Positions 27,988 through 40,189 are shown, counted from the first letter of the stretch. The stretch is 64,000 bases of DNA from Zopfochytrium polystomum (GCA_025765615.1 JAIVFJ010000013.1:310001-374000); one strand, 5' to 3'. The notes: a model not told the origin generated them from the letters alone. Numbers and translations: made by a program.

Positions 27988-30554
27988 TTATGTACGTTGG
28001 GTTCGCGCGTCTACATTCTCTGATATCACCTTCTCGTCCATTCCGGCAGGAATTGCAGCACCTTCCACTGGCGACGCGAATGGGTCATCAGAAGCAGCGA
28101 GAGAGGTGGCGGCATCGCCTTCAGCGAAATTCTCTGTCGCCTTTTCCTCCACTGCAGCTTCTTCATGGTTATCACCTGCGGGACCGCTTCCTTGCTCAGA
28201 CTCGGCCGACCGCGAAACCTGATCTGAGAACGGGTTGACCCCGGCGGAATTGCGTTGCGGCTCGGGGCTGGGAGGGAACACGACAATAACCGGCGACTCG
28301 ACAGGCGGAACGCAAACAATGGAGGGTAGTTCAGCGGGCGGTACAATAACAATGCTAGGTGCAACCGACGTGCGTCGGTCGTCGGTGACGGGTGAGGCTG
28401 GCCCTTGCGCGGGTCCGCAAACCGAGGAGGCCCGCCTGTCGCGCTCGTCCATTGTAAGGGCATTCTTGATGAAGCTCTCATTGCCCTCCATATGGTCGGA
28501 GAAGGCGTGTGATGGTCGCCGATCGTCTGAAGAAGCTGCGGCTGTAGGCGCAATGAACAGGTTGCGCACGCTTCTTGACGTTTTAAGAATGGCCAAGTCC
28601 AGTTGCGATCCTTTCGATTTGGACTTCTTAAGAGCGATCCCGTCTTCTCCATCTTTTCCGGTGTTTTGAGCAATGTCCATGCCTGAGGCCTGAGGTTGCC
28701 GGGAACTGACTTTTGTGTAGTCGAAAACAGTAAACTTCTGCTCCATGAGCTGCAAGTCCTCGAGCTCCTTCGGGTCTTTCACCGTTCCTTTCCTCTCAAG
28801 CTTCGATGCTGTTGGCAGCGAGGAAAGAACGCATCAAAAAAAAAAAAAAAAAAACAAACAAAAAACAGAACAGCTATGATTCTCTTCGTGGCGCTGGATC
28901 TTACATTGCACAGAGCTGCTGTCTGTTCCAGTTTGTGCGGTTTTCTTCTTCGGCTTTGCTTTCAATGGGTTTTCCTCAAGAAGCAGCTCCTCAAGCTCGT
29001 GAGTTGCATCGAAATTAGCTTTTTTTTGCTGATTAACGGCAGGTGAGGTTTAGTGCACGTGGATTGCGCAAGTTTTGAAATGTAATTACGTCTGGAATGA
29101 AAGGAACTGGGCACTGCTTTGCTAAGGCCTTTTCCCAGTCGACTGATTTCAGCCACGGGTGCTTCTTTACATCCTCTAGATCTCCCTTCTCCCGAGCGCC
29201 AAGACGTTCCGCTGGATTTATCGTAAGGAAAGACTTGATACATTTCATCATTTCCGTGCTCTGGTCGAGAGAGGACGGATAAGCAATGTCGCAATGGGTG
29301 ATGGCCCGCGTAACTTCTTCATTCGTTCCTCCTCGGAATGGGCGCTGAAAAAGAAGGCTGCCTCGTTACAATTTTTAAAACAGGTTGGTCGACAGGGTGA
29401 ACTACAGTACCTTCCCGGACGCAAACTCGAAGGCCATCACACCCAAACTCCACCAGTCAATCGCACAGAGGTAAGGTTTCTTCGACAGTATTTCCGGCGC
29501 TGTTCTGTATGTTACAATCGAATGAAAATTCAGGATGTCGCGGTTTGCTCACCCATGTACGCCATGCTGCCGGCAGTGGCCGTAAGAGGCTTCTCCTCCC
29601 TAAATCGTACCGCGATGTTAAAGTCGGTAAGGTAGCAGTGGCCAAACTCGTCCATCAGAACTGTAAATTGAATGAGTTTCCTTCGAAGAACGGGCAACGG
29701 TTGCGGTACCATTATCAGGCTTTAAGTCTCGATGCACGATCTTCTTGGAGTGCAAGTAGCCAAGGCCCAAGCCTATTTCGACTACATAGAATCTAATCAT
29801 TTCCTCCTTGAATACACCCATTCGATCCAAATGGAATCTCAAGTCACCGCCGAGCATAAGGTCAAGCACCATGAACATGTGCTCGTCGTCTTGGAACGCA
29901 AAACGCATATTGCTTTCGCAGGAAAGGGAAGGCGGAAGAACAAACCCTCAAACGTTAGATGTGACCACATGTTGGAGTTTTTTGATGGTTTGGTGAGCAG
30001 GTGCAGCACTCACCATACAAACGGACACTGCACCTCCTCCAGTAGCCTACGCTCCTGAATAATGTTTTTGACGGCTCGCTGCTTCATACATTTCGCCTTG
30101 TTTATGTACTTAAGAGCGTAGAGCTTCTGAGTCTTCTTGTGCTGCACTATTCGCACCTTTCCAAAGGCGCCTTTCCCGACTGACCGCAGGAGCTCAAAGT
30201 GGATTAGCTCAACTGTAAAAGCAAGGAGTGAGTAAGACCGCGTTGACAAGGCGAATGGCCAACCCCAAACCTTCTCCGTCAAAATCGATTGGCTCGGCTA
30301 TGGATCGGTAAAAGAGCAGAGCGGGAGGTGAGTGCAACGATTCATGGACGCAGTTACGGCGAGAGGAGGCCGAGCGGAGGGCGAGTGAAAGGCGGGGCGA
30401 GGGGAGCGCGAAGGAGGGTGGGAGGGGCCGAGGCAGGGCGGAAGGGTGGATCACGGCTCAAGCGTCCCGCTGCACGACAGAAGACACTCTTTCCGTGCAA
30501 GGAAACCCAGCAGTGGTTTTCCTTTCGTGTACCTTTGCAGCAGGCGGCTCCCAT
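27988..30554 (-). CDS. STK32 (YANK)-like AGC serine/threonine kinase
   Basis: Nine exons: 30533-30554, 30271-30297, 30014-30212, 29710-29912, 29553-29660, 29411-29499, 29059-29344, 28905-29018, 27988-28808; 1869 nt, 622 aa, all in phase. MGAACCKG at the N-terminus is an N-myristoylation plus dual-cysteine palmitoylation signal, so membrane attachment is likely. Kinase motifs: GKGAFGKVRIV, catalytic Lys in YALKYINK, HRDLKPDN, then DFN in place of DFG (normal for YANK kinases), and MAPEIL. The AGC tail includes ANFDATHELEELLLEENPL. A long C-terminal extension of about 240 aa is acidic and Ser/Pro-rich and starts near EQKFTVFDYTKV. The first two coding exons are 22 and 27 nt. Substrates are unknown. 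Confidence 0.92.
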
Positions 30555-31339
30555 CGCTGTAGTCCCCGTGCAGAGCTTGAAAGGAACTTATAGCACAGGT
30601 AGCTGGCCTCAATTGCTGACCGCGTCTTGGCTCGCTGTGCTTTCTGCAACTCGTGTCGACGTGACGGCTATCTATGACAGGTGCTACTTCATCTAAAATA
30701 TAAAAGCGCCCAGGGCCTGTTTCTTAAGTGCGTCGATCCTTCCATTTCTTCCATCCCACAAAATGCAATACGAGGATCAAGTCACCCAAAAAATTTTCGT
30801 TCTTAGTGATAAATACTTGTGGATCCAAGGATTGGGTTGGGACTCGAGGGGTGTTCAGAATGCTCAGCAAGCAACCGTTTCGACAGAGTTATATTCCGTT
30901 CGACAAAGATGCCTCGGGACATTTGCGGCGGACTTTGTCCGCTGGAAGCAGTCATTGCCGAAAACTTAGCTCATTCTGATATTATTCATTGCGAACACAT
31001 GCTTTCATTGCTTTGGTTTCTGAATGCCCCAGATAGGAAGAGTTTATGGCCATTCTGCGATTTGTATGACCCGTGGCAGGAATCTTTGCTTGCCCGCTGG
31101 ACGGCGCAATTCTGCATGCACATAATGGAACCACTTCGGAACAAAATGACCGTGCAACACAGGCGTATTACTCTGATTGGGCTTAGCAGTATGACGAGCT
31201 TGCGCTGATTACGATTACAACGGAGCAATCCCATAATTTTCTACTGTCCTAATATTTCAGCACAATATCTGCTCGCTTTGTTTTGCATTTAAGACGCCTT
31301 CAAATCCGTGCAAAACAAGTCCCCAGAAGTAAGAGCTCT
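30555..31339. other. Intergenic region upstream of kinase
   Basis: About 785 bp. Short open frames here have no recognisable content. The kinase promoter should lie in its left part on the minus strand. Confidence 0.5.
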
Positions 31340-34300
31340 CTATTCATTGGAATCGTGACAGCCCGAAAGCTGGGAGAAAAACTATGGGCAATCGTTGTAA
31401 ATAGACTGATAATGACCCGTTTTGGAAGAGTGTGGAGCAGCTTACGCATTCGACAGGGCCAAAGTCGAAAAATCCCTCGCCACAAGCCGCTGTTTCGCGC
31501 AGGTCGTCCTCCAATTGGCGAGCAAGGTCCTTGAACTGCCGTGGAATGTCAACGCCCATCAAGTTGTGAGCGTAATCAATCAATGCGGCTAGTCTCCTAG
31601 CAGGAGAATTCATGCGACTCCCAATTTAGCCACAGGTATGGTGACGAATGCAGCCGTTGCCAACCTCGCTTTGAGATGGATCCAAGGAGACTGAAGTTTG
31701 AACCGACTGTTTGAGTCTCCGAGACCAGACGGTCGCAACACTGCGGCTATATCAGTCATGCACTCCCCGGCTGCCTTCAACTGAGCCATGCCCTCCGCTA
31801 ACACCAATTCACGAGCCAATCGTTTCATTTCAACAAACCATTGGACCAAATTCAGTGCATCACATGCGAGAGAACTCTCGTCAATGGCTGCCGATATGTT
31901 CGCGCTTCGGCTTTGGGACGTAATTATCTTATTCAAGAAGCTGCTGGCAACCAACACAGGGATCGGAGAGGTCGACACCATCGTGCTTGGACCGCTGCCG
32001 AAAGTCGATTAATTGGGATATTATTCTTGCAAAAACGCATGCAAAAAAACGTTGATGGACTCATCACCTGAAGTCAATGTTATAAGCGACAGATATATCA
32101 CCCTCGACAGAGCGAAACTGAAAGGATTCTTCGGCGGCTGTCGACAATCTGGATGTGTAGCATTAAAGTCATTAGGGCCATCGCGTGTCTACCTGTCTGG
32201 TAAATCATTGAACAGACGTTTAATGAGTGAGTGTGTTTCTTGTCTGGACATTTGAGATCGTATGGAAAGTTTATTCTTTCCGCTCCTGTATTGCATCAAC
32301 GGCTGTGGTTGAGAGTCACGATTGTAGTACTTGCTACCTCGCCGTCTCATTGTCCGTACCAACGCGTTCGAATAGACCAAGTGGCTTCAGTGTATTGACA
32401 GAAGTGTGCACATCGCAAAATTTATCAAATCCAATAACAGTTGTGCACAACGTAGGACTAAGCCCTTCGTCCACCTCAATCTGCGGGAACATTATTTAGA
32501 GTTCCTCGACAACGATGGTATACCTGAAACGTCATTTGGTGTAATGGTTGAAGAGCTCGGAAGCAGGAAAAGTACTCGAATTCATCCTGAGATATATGTG
32601 GAGAGAGAGAGAGAGAGAGCGTTTATTTGTATCTCCTAATTCTCGCGTCGTATATCGACAAAGCTCTGAGGTGCAAACCTGAAACTCGCGAAAGAATCCA
32701 GCCTCGGCTCTTTCGACAGGCATTATCTTGATAGGCAAGTCTGCGCGAAATATCACAAATTCTAGTGCGCCACTGGTTGCAAGTTTGAAAAGCAATTTGC
32801 CGCTCGACCGATGGAACGACATTGTTTCAACCGCGGAAAACTGCAAGGATTCTCTGATGAATGCCTTTGGCTAACGGTTTCGCAGGCCTCACTGTTGATG
32901 TGAATTGAGTTGACTTTTCTTCATTTTGCGACTCCACTGACGGTCTATCCTGAAACAATTTAACCTGACCCTCAATGTAGCGCTTTGCGCCTTCCTGATT
33001 TTCTTTCACTATGGCCGCCGCGCTTTCGCTTTTCGAAGCCGATGAAGTGTAAGAGCAGTAGACCATCCTTACGCAGCGCCCGTCTTCCAACCGCAGGATC
33101 AGCTCCGGGACCCCCATGAATGAAGCAGACGGAAATCCGCCGCCGCCTTCTTGCAAAAACGAGACGCGCAAGGGCTCAAGGAATCCCTCGCTTCTGCGAG
33201 CAGCTATTCCTCGAATGGCTATCCCGAAGGTTTGATTGAATAAAATGGTTGGCTCCAATGCCATATTTTCAGGTGGCTCCGGAGGATTGCGACTGCACGA
33301 CTCATAAGGCACAGCGAACCCGAGTAAAAGGAGGAGGCCATCATCGTGGCCAACAGCAAGATCTGGGAAGGCCGCTGAATCTGCAGAGAGTGTACAGTAG
33401 CACGGCTTTATGAAGGAGACACTACGACCCTTCGGGTCGAAGTTATCTAAAGATGGAAAACCATACTGCCACACAGGGTGCAAATGACTGTCTTGTAGCT
33501 CGTAACAGTATAGCATCCCGGAGGTTGTCCCGCAAACGGCGAAATGTTTACTTACAATTGATTTTAATGATGGATCAAGCAGCAAGAAATTTATTGTCGA
33601 ACCTGGTTTTGACATCATTACTTGTCGCAATATGGACCAGACATGTTGGGTTGTGTGGAAGTATGACCTCCGCAACGACCACATTTTCCTGACGAAGCAA
33701 GTTCGGCTACTGCATTCTTTTTCAAATTGGCGAGGCAACACTTACACGCCACAGTGCCAGTTTTCGGGTACAGGTCGCAACCAAAACAGTCGGTACGCAC
33801 GCACCGTCGGGGAAAAATGCAAAAGCCTCCACGATTCGGTCTCATTGTAGCGACAAGTTTCAGCAGGTGGGGCAAGACCCCATGCGCAAAAGACTCTAAA
33901 CTGAATTACCTGGCCAGACGGAGCACCCTCTGTCCTCCCCATTCAGAAACAAATTACAAACGTTCGTGCTGGTGACGACGGTGAAGGGTCCCGCGTTCCT
34001 GACTGAGAGTATTTCATCAGTGAAGTTTGTATCAAATTTCGAAAGCACTATGCCCTTCAGAATTATCCCATTCAGTCAGTTACAAGGAAGGGGAAGGAAT
34101 TATTCGGTGAATGTCAAAGTTCTTCGTCAAAACCGTACCTCAAAGGACAGCCGGAATATTTCTGAGCCTGACGCGAGGATCACCTCAGCTTGGGTAACAT
34201 CAAAGCATGAGACGGGTCTATTAAACGTTTCGCGCCATCGCAACTTATTAAGGTCTGTTTAGTCATCTCGGACAGCTGCCGACGTTGCTCGTGTACCTTC

Positions 34301-34820
34301 GCCTCTCGAGAAGTCAAGACGTGCGCAGAAATCGAACAGCTCTCATCTGCCACGATCACTGCTGCTTCGAACCCTACCGCCGCCTCGCTTGGTTGAAACA
34401 TGGCGTCGACCATTCGTTCAGAAAGAACATGTTCTGGTTTCATTCCCGATTTGAAAGGCGCGTGTGCTAAACCTTGCGCAAATCCATTCTCAGTGGCAGC
34501 TGTTCTGTTTCTAAGAGGAGCTCTTGACAGTTTATGATAATCATCGAACCTGACGTTGACTGCTGCGATGGCGTGGGCGGTGTCGGGGACGTCGCAACTG
34601 CTGTCGCCCAGCGAGGAATCGCTTGTGACTGCCTTGGTGAGGCTTGTTGCAGGGGCACCGACGGGATGACGTCGATGGCAAAAGCGGCGCGTGGCGGGAA
34701 GGAACGGGCGGCGGCGGCGGCAGATGCTGCTGTAATAGCGGTGTTGGTGGTGGCATCGACGGGCGGCGCCGGGAAGAGGCCCAGGGGCAGTTCGACGGCG
34801 CAGAAGTCGGTCACTCCCAT
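31340..34820 (-). CDS. Unrecognised multi-exon protein, probably beta-propeller plus helical C-terminus
   Basis: Start MGVTDFCAVELPLGLFPAPP at 34820; an Ala/Pro-rich segment runs to about 34495. Segments in plausible frames follow: DVTQAEVILASGSEIFRLSF (near 34200-34140), DEILSVRNAGPFTVVTST (near 34030-33965), FRVFCAWGLAPPAE, then a long exon about 32850-33640 with FAVCGTTSGMLYCYEL, LAVGHDDGLLLLLGFAVPYE and PELILRLEDGRCVRMVYCSY. These alternating hydrophobic strands look like propeller blades. About 32700-32845 reads like a beta-sandwich, and 31350-31980 is helical (LACDALNLVQWFVEMKRLAR, RLAALIDYAHNLMG). A proposed stop is at 31340. I do not recognise the family; several scaffold proteins (for example BBS or Fanconi-complex propellers) share such a layout, but no specific motif supports them. 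Exon edges are approximate. Confidence 0.5.
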
Positions 34821-34914
34821 CGTGGAGACAGAATTGTCCTGTTTCTCCACCACCTTGTCCGATTTCTGGTTTGCTTTTCTTTGGGAAGTTGATTGACAAG
34901 GAAGGGACGAGCGA

Positions 34915-34944
34915 CCGACCAACCGACCGACCGACCGACCGACC
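34915..34944. repeat. (CCGA)n repeat in divergent promoter
   Basis: About six to seven tandem CCGA units between the starts of the propeller-like gene (34820, minus) and the coiled-coil gene (34990, plus). Only 169 bp separates the two ATGs. Confidence 0.85.
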
Positions 34945-34989
34945 CACTGCTTGTGGTGGTGCCTGACTGGCTGTGCAGACGCTGCGGCA

Positions 34990-36307
34990 ATGGGCGACGA
35001 CTCAGCATCCGCCGTTTTGCTGCAGCTGACCCGGACGGTGGACGAGTTCCTCGAAGCCGTAGCCGCCAATCGCGCGCCTATCACCTCGCTGCCGGCGGCG
35101 GCGGCCTCAGCCCACGCAGATACTCCACACGCACAGACTCAACGGCACAACCAGCACCGTCGCCAACAAAACCGGGAGCAGCGTCTTTCCTCGTCGAGTA
35201 AGCCAATGAACTGCTGTTGCTGGAGAATTTGGCTTTGCCTCGGCATTACCTCGGCGTCGCCAGGACTCCGTTTCCCTGCGGCGCACACTGTTCTTACTAA
35301 AGCTCTTTACTGCAGGTCTTGGCAAGTCTCACTCGGAGATCATCAGCTGCCTTCGGACGGCCCGGGCAGACCTGGTGGCACGCCGTTCCGCCCTCTCCGA
35401 CCGCGATGGCCTCATCTCGGTGAGCTCGTCCCCCTCACCACCGCCGCTGCTCAATGTAACTCACCTCGTTGTAACTTTACTGTTCTGCTTCAAACTCCCA
35501 TTTCTTGTACCTCGATGTTCTCGCAATACGCTCTCGAAAAACCCGCTCTTTCGGTGGAAGGACATCAAAGATATACAATACGTGATCAATGAGCGGAGAT
35601 CGGCCTTAGCTCTACACCGTGCCGTTGCAAGCGCGAGAGCAGACTTGATCGATGGACTGATAAACTCACGCCTAGTCCAAGCGCTTGACCGGGGAAGGCG
35701 AAAGGATGAGCCGCATAAGGCACGAGAGGCTCGACAATTCGCGCTTTCCGTCGAGTCAGCCCCGTTTGCTCCGTACGAAGCAGAGGCGGACGATGAGTGG
35801 GGGATGGGTGACCTTGTACCCAGGTGGGCGAGGGCGCGCACTCGCAGCGAAAAGGACCTGGCACCAGCGACCGATAATGGTGGGAGTCCGATGCAAGCCG
35901 ACAGAGCGAATGACGCGGAAGCAGAAGTTTCGAGTTCGGCTGAGAATCTTCACGACGGTATCGGTGGAGGCCGAATTTCCGTCAAGGAGGCTGTTTCCGG
36001 CAGCTTCAACGGATTACGGACACAATCTGCAGACCAGCAGGCTGGCGTGAATGGGTTGGGCACAACAAGCAACCCCGGCACAGCAGTGACAGTCATGATG
36101 GAAGGCGGTGAAGGGCTGGATTTGATGACCTTTGGGACGGCCGGTGGAAGTGGGATCGAGACATCTTTGGACGCCCGTGCGATGGGCGAGGGGGAGAGAA
36201 AATCTGGAAACACCCCAGGACAGGAAGAAGAAGAAGAAGACGACGACATTAGCCGAGAGGAGCAGGGTGCTTCGGGGCTGGGAGCGGACCTTGACCTTTT
36301 CTTTTGA
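34990..36307 (+). CDS. Coiled-coil protein with acidic C-terminus, function unknown
   Basis: Three exons: 34990-35197, 35316-35419, 35561-36307; 352 aa, in phase. The N-terminal helix (MGDDSASAVLLQLTRTVDEF) leads to a His/Gln-rich linker, then a helical coiled coil (SEIISCLRTARADLVARRSA; INERRSALALHRAVASARAD). The second half is low complexity and acidic, ending EQGASGLGADLDLFF. The layout (small N-terminal coiled coil, disordered acidic tail) is seen in several complex subunits, including Mediator subunits, but I find no decisive motif. The acceptor at 35560 (GGAAG) is weak, though it keeps the frame. It is head-to-head with the propeller-like gene. Confidence 0.65.
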
Positions 36308-36685
36308 CAATGTCTGCAGTGCGCAAATGCGTCATCCACAGCAAAAATACTTGAATTTGAACCTAACAAGTCTGTTGAAATTCAGGTCCCCAGCCCCAGG
36401 CGACGACGCAGAACATGACGGAAGGGACGGAGGTCAGGCGACAAGTCTGGTCTGCAATCAACTTTTCTTCCTGAATGATTGCGTGGGGGCTTATTCCAAC
36501 AAAGTCCTCGTTGTGGCTCACAAAATTGGGTCAACGTTTCAAGGTTGGGCTCGGGAATGGAACAACATCTGCAATAATTGAGATGCCCTTGTGATTCTAT
36601 TGTTATTTGGATGTGGAAGAGCGACGAGCTTATAACGTGTCTTTAACAGTGTCTTCGGGGTTGTAGCTGTGCAGCGAGTTATGAA
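36308..36685. other. Edge of the repeat island
   Basis: Unannotated sequence after the coiled-coil gene. GC content falls from here. No gene is supported. Confidence 0.4.
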
Positions 36686-36689
36686 GCAG

Positions 36690-36790
36690 CCCCCCACAAG
36701 AGCCTAGCTGGGAAAGCATGGGGGGTCTGGGCATCTGACACTCAAGGGCCTTGGGTTCAAGTTCCGACGCCAGCTATTGGAGGCAACAAG
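36690..36790 (+). repeat. tRNA-derived SINE-like unit
   Basis: An A-box-like start (AGCTGGGAAAGCATGG near 36707) and a strong B box (GGGTTCAAGTTCC near 36750) lie about 45 bp apart, as in a tRNA-type internal promoter. The cloverleaf is not complete, so this is not a working tRNA gene. Confidence 0.5.
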
Positions 36791-37439
36791 AAAAGTACGA
36801 CAAGGAGTGGATTTGTTTCAATGTTGATGAGCTGGGGTGGCCTGTGGGTCTTGGTGCTCTTGGTTCTGTCTTGGATCGCTGGCTTGCACTCACATCCTCA
36901 AAATTGGCATTACTCCTCCCCCAAGTGTGGGGCCGCAAGGTTACTACCCGAATAATTGAAAAGAGACACACATAGACAAATGGATCTGACATACTTTACA
37001 CGTAAGCCCATAGGCGCACTGGCCGAAGGCCAGCGCCCATCGAGAGTGGAGCCAGTGTCCATGGTTCACGTTGTGTATTGCAAGGGCTGCTAGAGAAACT
37101 ACAGTGGTTCACAAAATTGTGCCACTGTTTTTTTTTGTTTGACTGTCCAATCCCCTCGTGAGTGAACAAGTGAAGGTTTCTTCCTGAAATTCAGTGTGCT
37201 TGCCAGGTAATAGTGTGAAAATGTGTTACTGAAGTGGGGAAGCGGCACGCCCTCAGCAGAGGAAGATTGAGGCATTCAAATGCTCTTGATCCATTGGCAC
37301 AATCTTGAGGATTTGCATCAGAAAAATGTGAATCCAGATCGTGATCTTAAATTTTCCACCAAAATTTTTCCGCAGTTTGAGCAGGTATAAAAAGGATAGA
37401 TTGTTGGCACGAACCCCTGCCCTATTGGATTCATCCAGC
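36791..37439. other. Repeat-rich region before the Tc1 remnant
   Basis: No gene. A GC-rich inverted repeat lies at about 37011-37036 (GGCGC...TGGCC / GGCCA...GCGCC with a small bulge). The stretch GTGGTTCACAAAATTGTGCCAC near 37100-37123 may be the outer end of the following transposon, but I could not find a matching partner. Confidence 0.35.
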
Positions 37440-38437
37440 TTCGGAAAAAATTCATGAAACTCATCCCACTTGAAAAAAAAAATATCTCAAATCCACTTGG
37501 CCGCTCAGGTTGCGAAATTGCCGCCAAAGTGAAGGTGGGAATGCTTACTGTTTACCGCATCTGCGCAGTGGAGCGTCCAGACATTGAAAACATTCTGCCT
37601 GGACCTCCAAGGAAGCTCTCTTCCCCGCAAAAACGTCAATTTGTTCAGCAAATCGCATCTGGAGAAGCTAAAACCGCAGTGCAACTGGCCCAGACGCATT
37701 AACAAGTCACTGGGGAGACTGTCTCACCTGAGCCAGTCAGGCACTCACTCTGACAGGTCAGTCTCAAAGGTTTACAGAGGAAGAAACAGCCGGCCCTGAC
37801 AGCAAAACACAAAAACGCTCAGCTCAAGTTTGCCCTTCAATATCAAAACTGGAAAGTTGAGGACTTTAAGCACGTCATTTGGTCAGACAGGAGGGATCAG
37901 ACAGCATGACGTGCTTGGAGAATTTCTGCTTCAAGATCATCACATTCAACTGACGAAAACGTTTGGCAGCGGATCTCAAATGGTATGGGGTGCCATTGCG
38001 TGGTCTGGTGTCTTGAAGTTGCTTTTGTGGAAGGCACAATGAACTCTGAGCAATACGTGACAATTTTGGAGAACTATCTCATCCCTAGTCTTGACGAACA
38101 CGGACTTGAAGTGCAGGGTGTTATATTCCAGCAGGACAACGACCCTAAGCATACTTCCAAATACACCAAAGAATGGCTCAACAGCAATGGATTTCGCGTT
38201 ATGCAATGGCCCTCTCAGTCTCCTGACATCAATCCAATTGAGCAGGCTTGGAATATCTTGAAGCAGAGACTCAATTTCTATGAAACTGCACCAAAGTCAA
38301 GCTTGGAGCTTCGCGAACAAATCTGGAAGGAATAGAGGAATTTTCCAGCCGAAATGTGCAAAAATTTGGTTGAAAGTATGCCTAGGAGGATTGCAGCAGT
38401 CATTGCAGCAAAGGGAGGGAACACAGATTATACATCA
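37440..38437 (+). pseudogene. Decayed Tc1/mariner transposase
   Basis: Pieces in different frames line up with a DD34E transposase. The N-terminal helix-turn-helix part is at 37454-37702 (GPPRKLSSPQKRQFVQQI), then VEDFKHVIWSD near 37860-37890 supplies the first Asp region. 37985-38335 has IFQQDNDPKHTSKYTKEWLN (second Asp) and WPSQSPDINPIEQAWNILK (Glu). An in-frame TAG at 38333 interrupts the C-terminus, which continues as AEMCKNLVESMPRRIAAVIA to about 38437. At least two frameshifts and several stops mean the copy is dead. Terminal inverted repeats were not found with confidence. Confidence 0.88.
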
Positions 38438-38889
38438 GTGTGGCCGACAGAGCCCATTGGGGATGACTGTGGTGGGCAGGCTCAAAGACAGACAACAAAG
38501 CACAATATCCAATGAAGTAGACACACATAGCCAAATGAAGTGGACATTGTAAGTGTAATATTTGGTGATAGTTCTGGACTACGGGAGGAACAGATGTGTA
38601 ACGAAAGGAAGGTGGGGCACCAACAGAACAGCCCCACTTGCTCCTGTGTCGCTCAATTAATGAAGGCTCTGCCGCTGGTAAAAACAAAACTTATGTGCTC
38701 AACCTCATTGAGCCAAGGTCTCTCGGGTCACAAAATTGCATCCAGACCTGATGTAAGAAATATGGTTTTGATCAAATTCGAAATAGACTGCACCAAGGTC
38801 TCAGTGATAAAGTCCAGGGATTTATTTGCAAAAACAAGTGTACTTGTCATAAAATCAGTGTGAACAGATTTTCGTGCCACTGGCAAAAC
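38438..38889. other. Unassigned repeat-island sequence
   Basis: No recognisable coding content. It lies between the Tc1 remnant and the Copia fragment. Confidence 0.4.
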
Positions 38890-39540
38890 TTGTGTCCACA
38901 CGGCAAGTCCCCACAAGGCACCCTCGTCACAGTTGAGGGGGTTGTTCTTGTTCTGCCTTTGGTTGGCTGTCTGTTCAGTCCAAGCAAAGTAGGCAGTCCT
39001 TGCTCAAGAGGGTTGAACTGCCCACCACATGACACACAAAGCCTCCCCTCAGGCTGGTTCCACAAGGGAATGCCAAAGGCATCTGGATGGGTCTAGACAA
39101 ATACACCAGGACAATTCTCACCGAAGAGAAAATGTAGGACAACCTGGATATTACATCAACTCCAATGTCTGACCTTTATGCATGACAAAATGTCAATCGA
39201 ACTCAGCAAGAGCAACTCAATATGGTATCAATCCACACTGATGAAAATTCAATATCTCACAACACAAACTCAACCAGATTTTGCATTTGCAACAAATGTG
39301 CTTTACCAGTCCCAATTGAAGCCACACCAGTGCCATCGCAAGGACGTCTGCCACCTGCTTCATTATCTATGAGGCACCTGAGACGACAGGTTATGCTACA
39401 GGCGAAGCCACAAGCCACTTTGGCTCTTCACAAACAACACCCTTGAACCAGCTGCATATGCTGACGCGTCCTATGGGCGAACCTGGAGACTGCACATCAC
39501 TCACTGGATGTCATGTTCCTCATGGCGCCATGTTGAAGTT
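38890..39540 (+). pseudogene. Decayed Ty1/Copia polyprotein fragment (RT C-terminus to RNase H)
   Basis: Segments in shifting frames: LDKYTRTILTEEKM and DITSTPMSDL (39094-39178) match the end of a Copia reverse transcriptase; IQYLTTQTQPDFAFATNVLY at about 39244-39303 matches the 'RPDIAFA' block that precedes RNase H; YADASYG and SLTGCHVPHGA near 39456-39530 match the RNase H 'YSDAD...STSG' region. Stops and frameshifts throughout show it is inactive. Orientation is plus, so a 3' LTR would be expected to the right, as seen at about 40108. Confidence 0.7.
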
Positions 39541-40107
39541 GCATGAAGGCGACGTTGTGAGTGAAGGCAGCGTTGCAAGGAGGTGGAAGGGTTGAGGCTG
39601 TGAAGCGAAGCAAGTGGCCCAAAGGAAGAAAGAAAGAAAGGATACAACTGGTTTGAATCGAGGACTTGCAAGGGAGCGAGCGTAGCAAGTGACCAAGGAC
39701 AAGTGGGCAAAGAGAGCTTGTTTTAGACAGGGACTGGCAAATTGGAGTGAGTGTGCTTTTTTTTTCTCCAATAAGAAAACTCTGCTAGGTTGACCAGTTT
39801 TCCTGTTTTGCCTATCTGAACAAGTGCAAACTGTTTCAGACAGGACTAACCCCTTCCCACAGAGGGAGGGTGATTTGAAACATTCAGAGCATTTCAAATC
39901 AACCAAGCTCTGCGTGGAGCCCAGTGTGCAAGCAATTGGTCTCCCACAGAGAGGAAAAATGATTTGAAATCTTCAGAAGCATTTAAAATGACCAAGGTCT
40001 GTCCAGAGGTCTGTGTGCAGTGACCAGTCTTCCCACAGAGGAAAGATGATTTGAAATCATCAGGAAAATGTCAAATCAACCAGTGGGCGTCCAGAGGCCT
40101 GGACAGA
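39541..40107. other. Sequence between Copia fragment and LTR-like segment
   Basis: No ORF is recognised. Several diverged copies of a short unit recur at about 39850-40090 (CCACAGAG-GGAxx-ATGATTTGAAATCxTCAG-type), suggesting a degenerate tandem repeat of about 75-80 bp. Confidence 0.5.
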
Positions 40108-40126
40108 TGTTATGAATCACCCTCTG

Positions 40127-40189
40127 GAACCTTCTGGAACCTTCTAGAACATTCCTTCATGGAACCTTGTGGAACCTTCTGGAACCTTC
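40127..40189 (+). promoter_or_regulatory. Heat-shock element array (HSF binding sites)
   Basis: GAA at 40127, TTC at 40132, GAA at 40137, TTC at 40142, GAA at 40147 and TTC at 40152 form six contiguous inverted 5-bp units, a perfect extended HSE. A second block (GAA 40162, TTG 40167, GAA 40172, TTC 40177, GAA 40182, TTC 40187) has one mismatch. A third, shorter block (TTC 40255, GAA 40260, TTC 40265) lies nearer the TATA box. HSF trimers bind such arrays cooperatively. Confidence 0.8.

Noticed and set aside
30728..31208. Open frames between the kinase and the propeller-like gene
   Set aside because: Overlapping short frames with no homology and no splice logic.
37100..37125. Tc1 terminal inverted repeat
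   Set aside because: Looks like a transposon end, but no matching inverted copy was found right of 38437.
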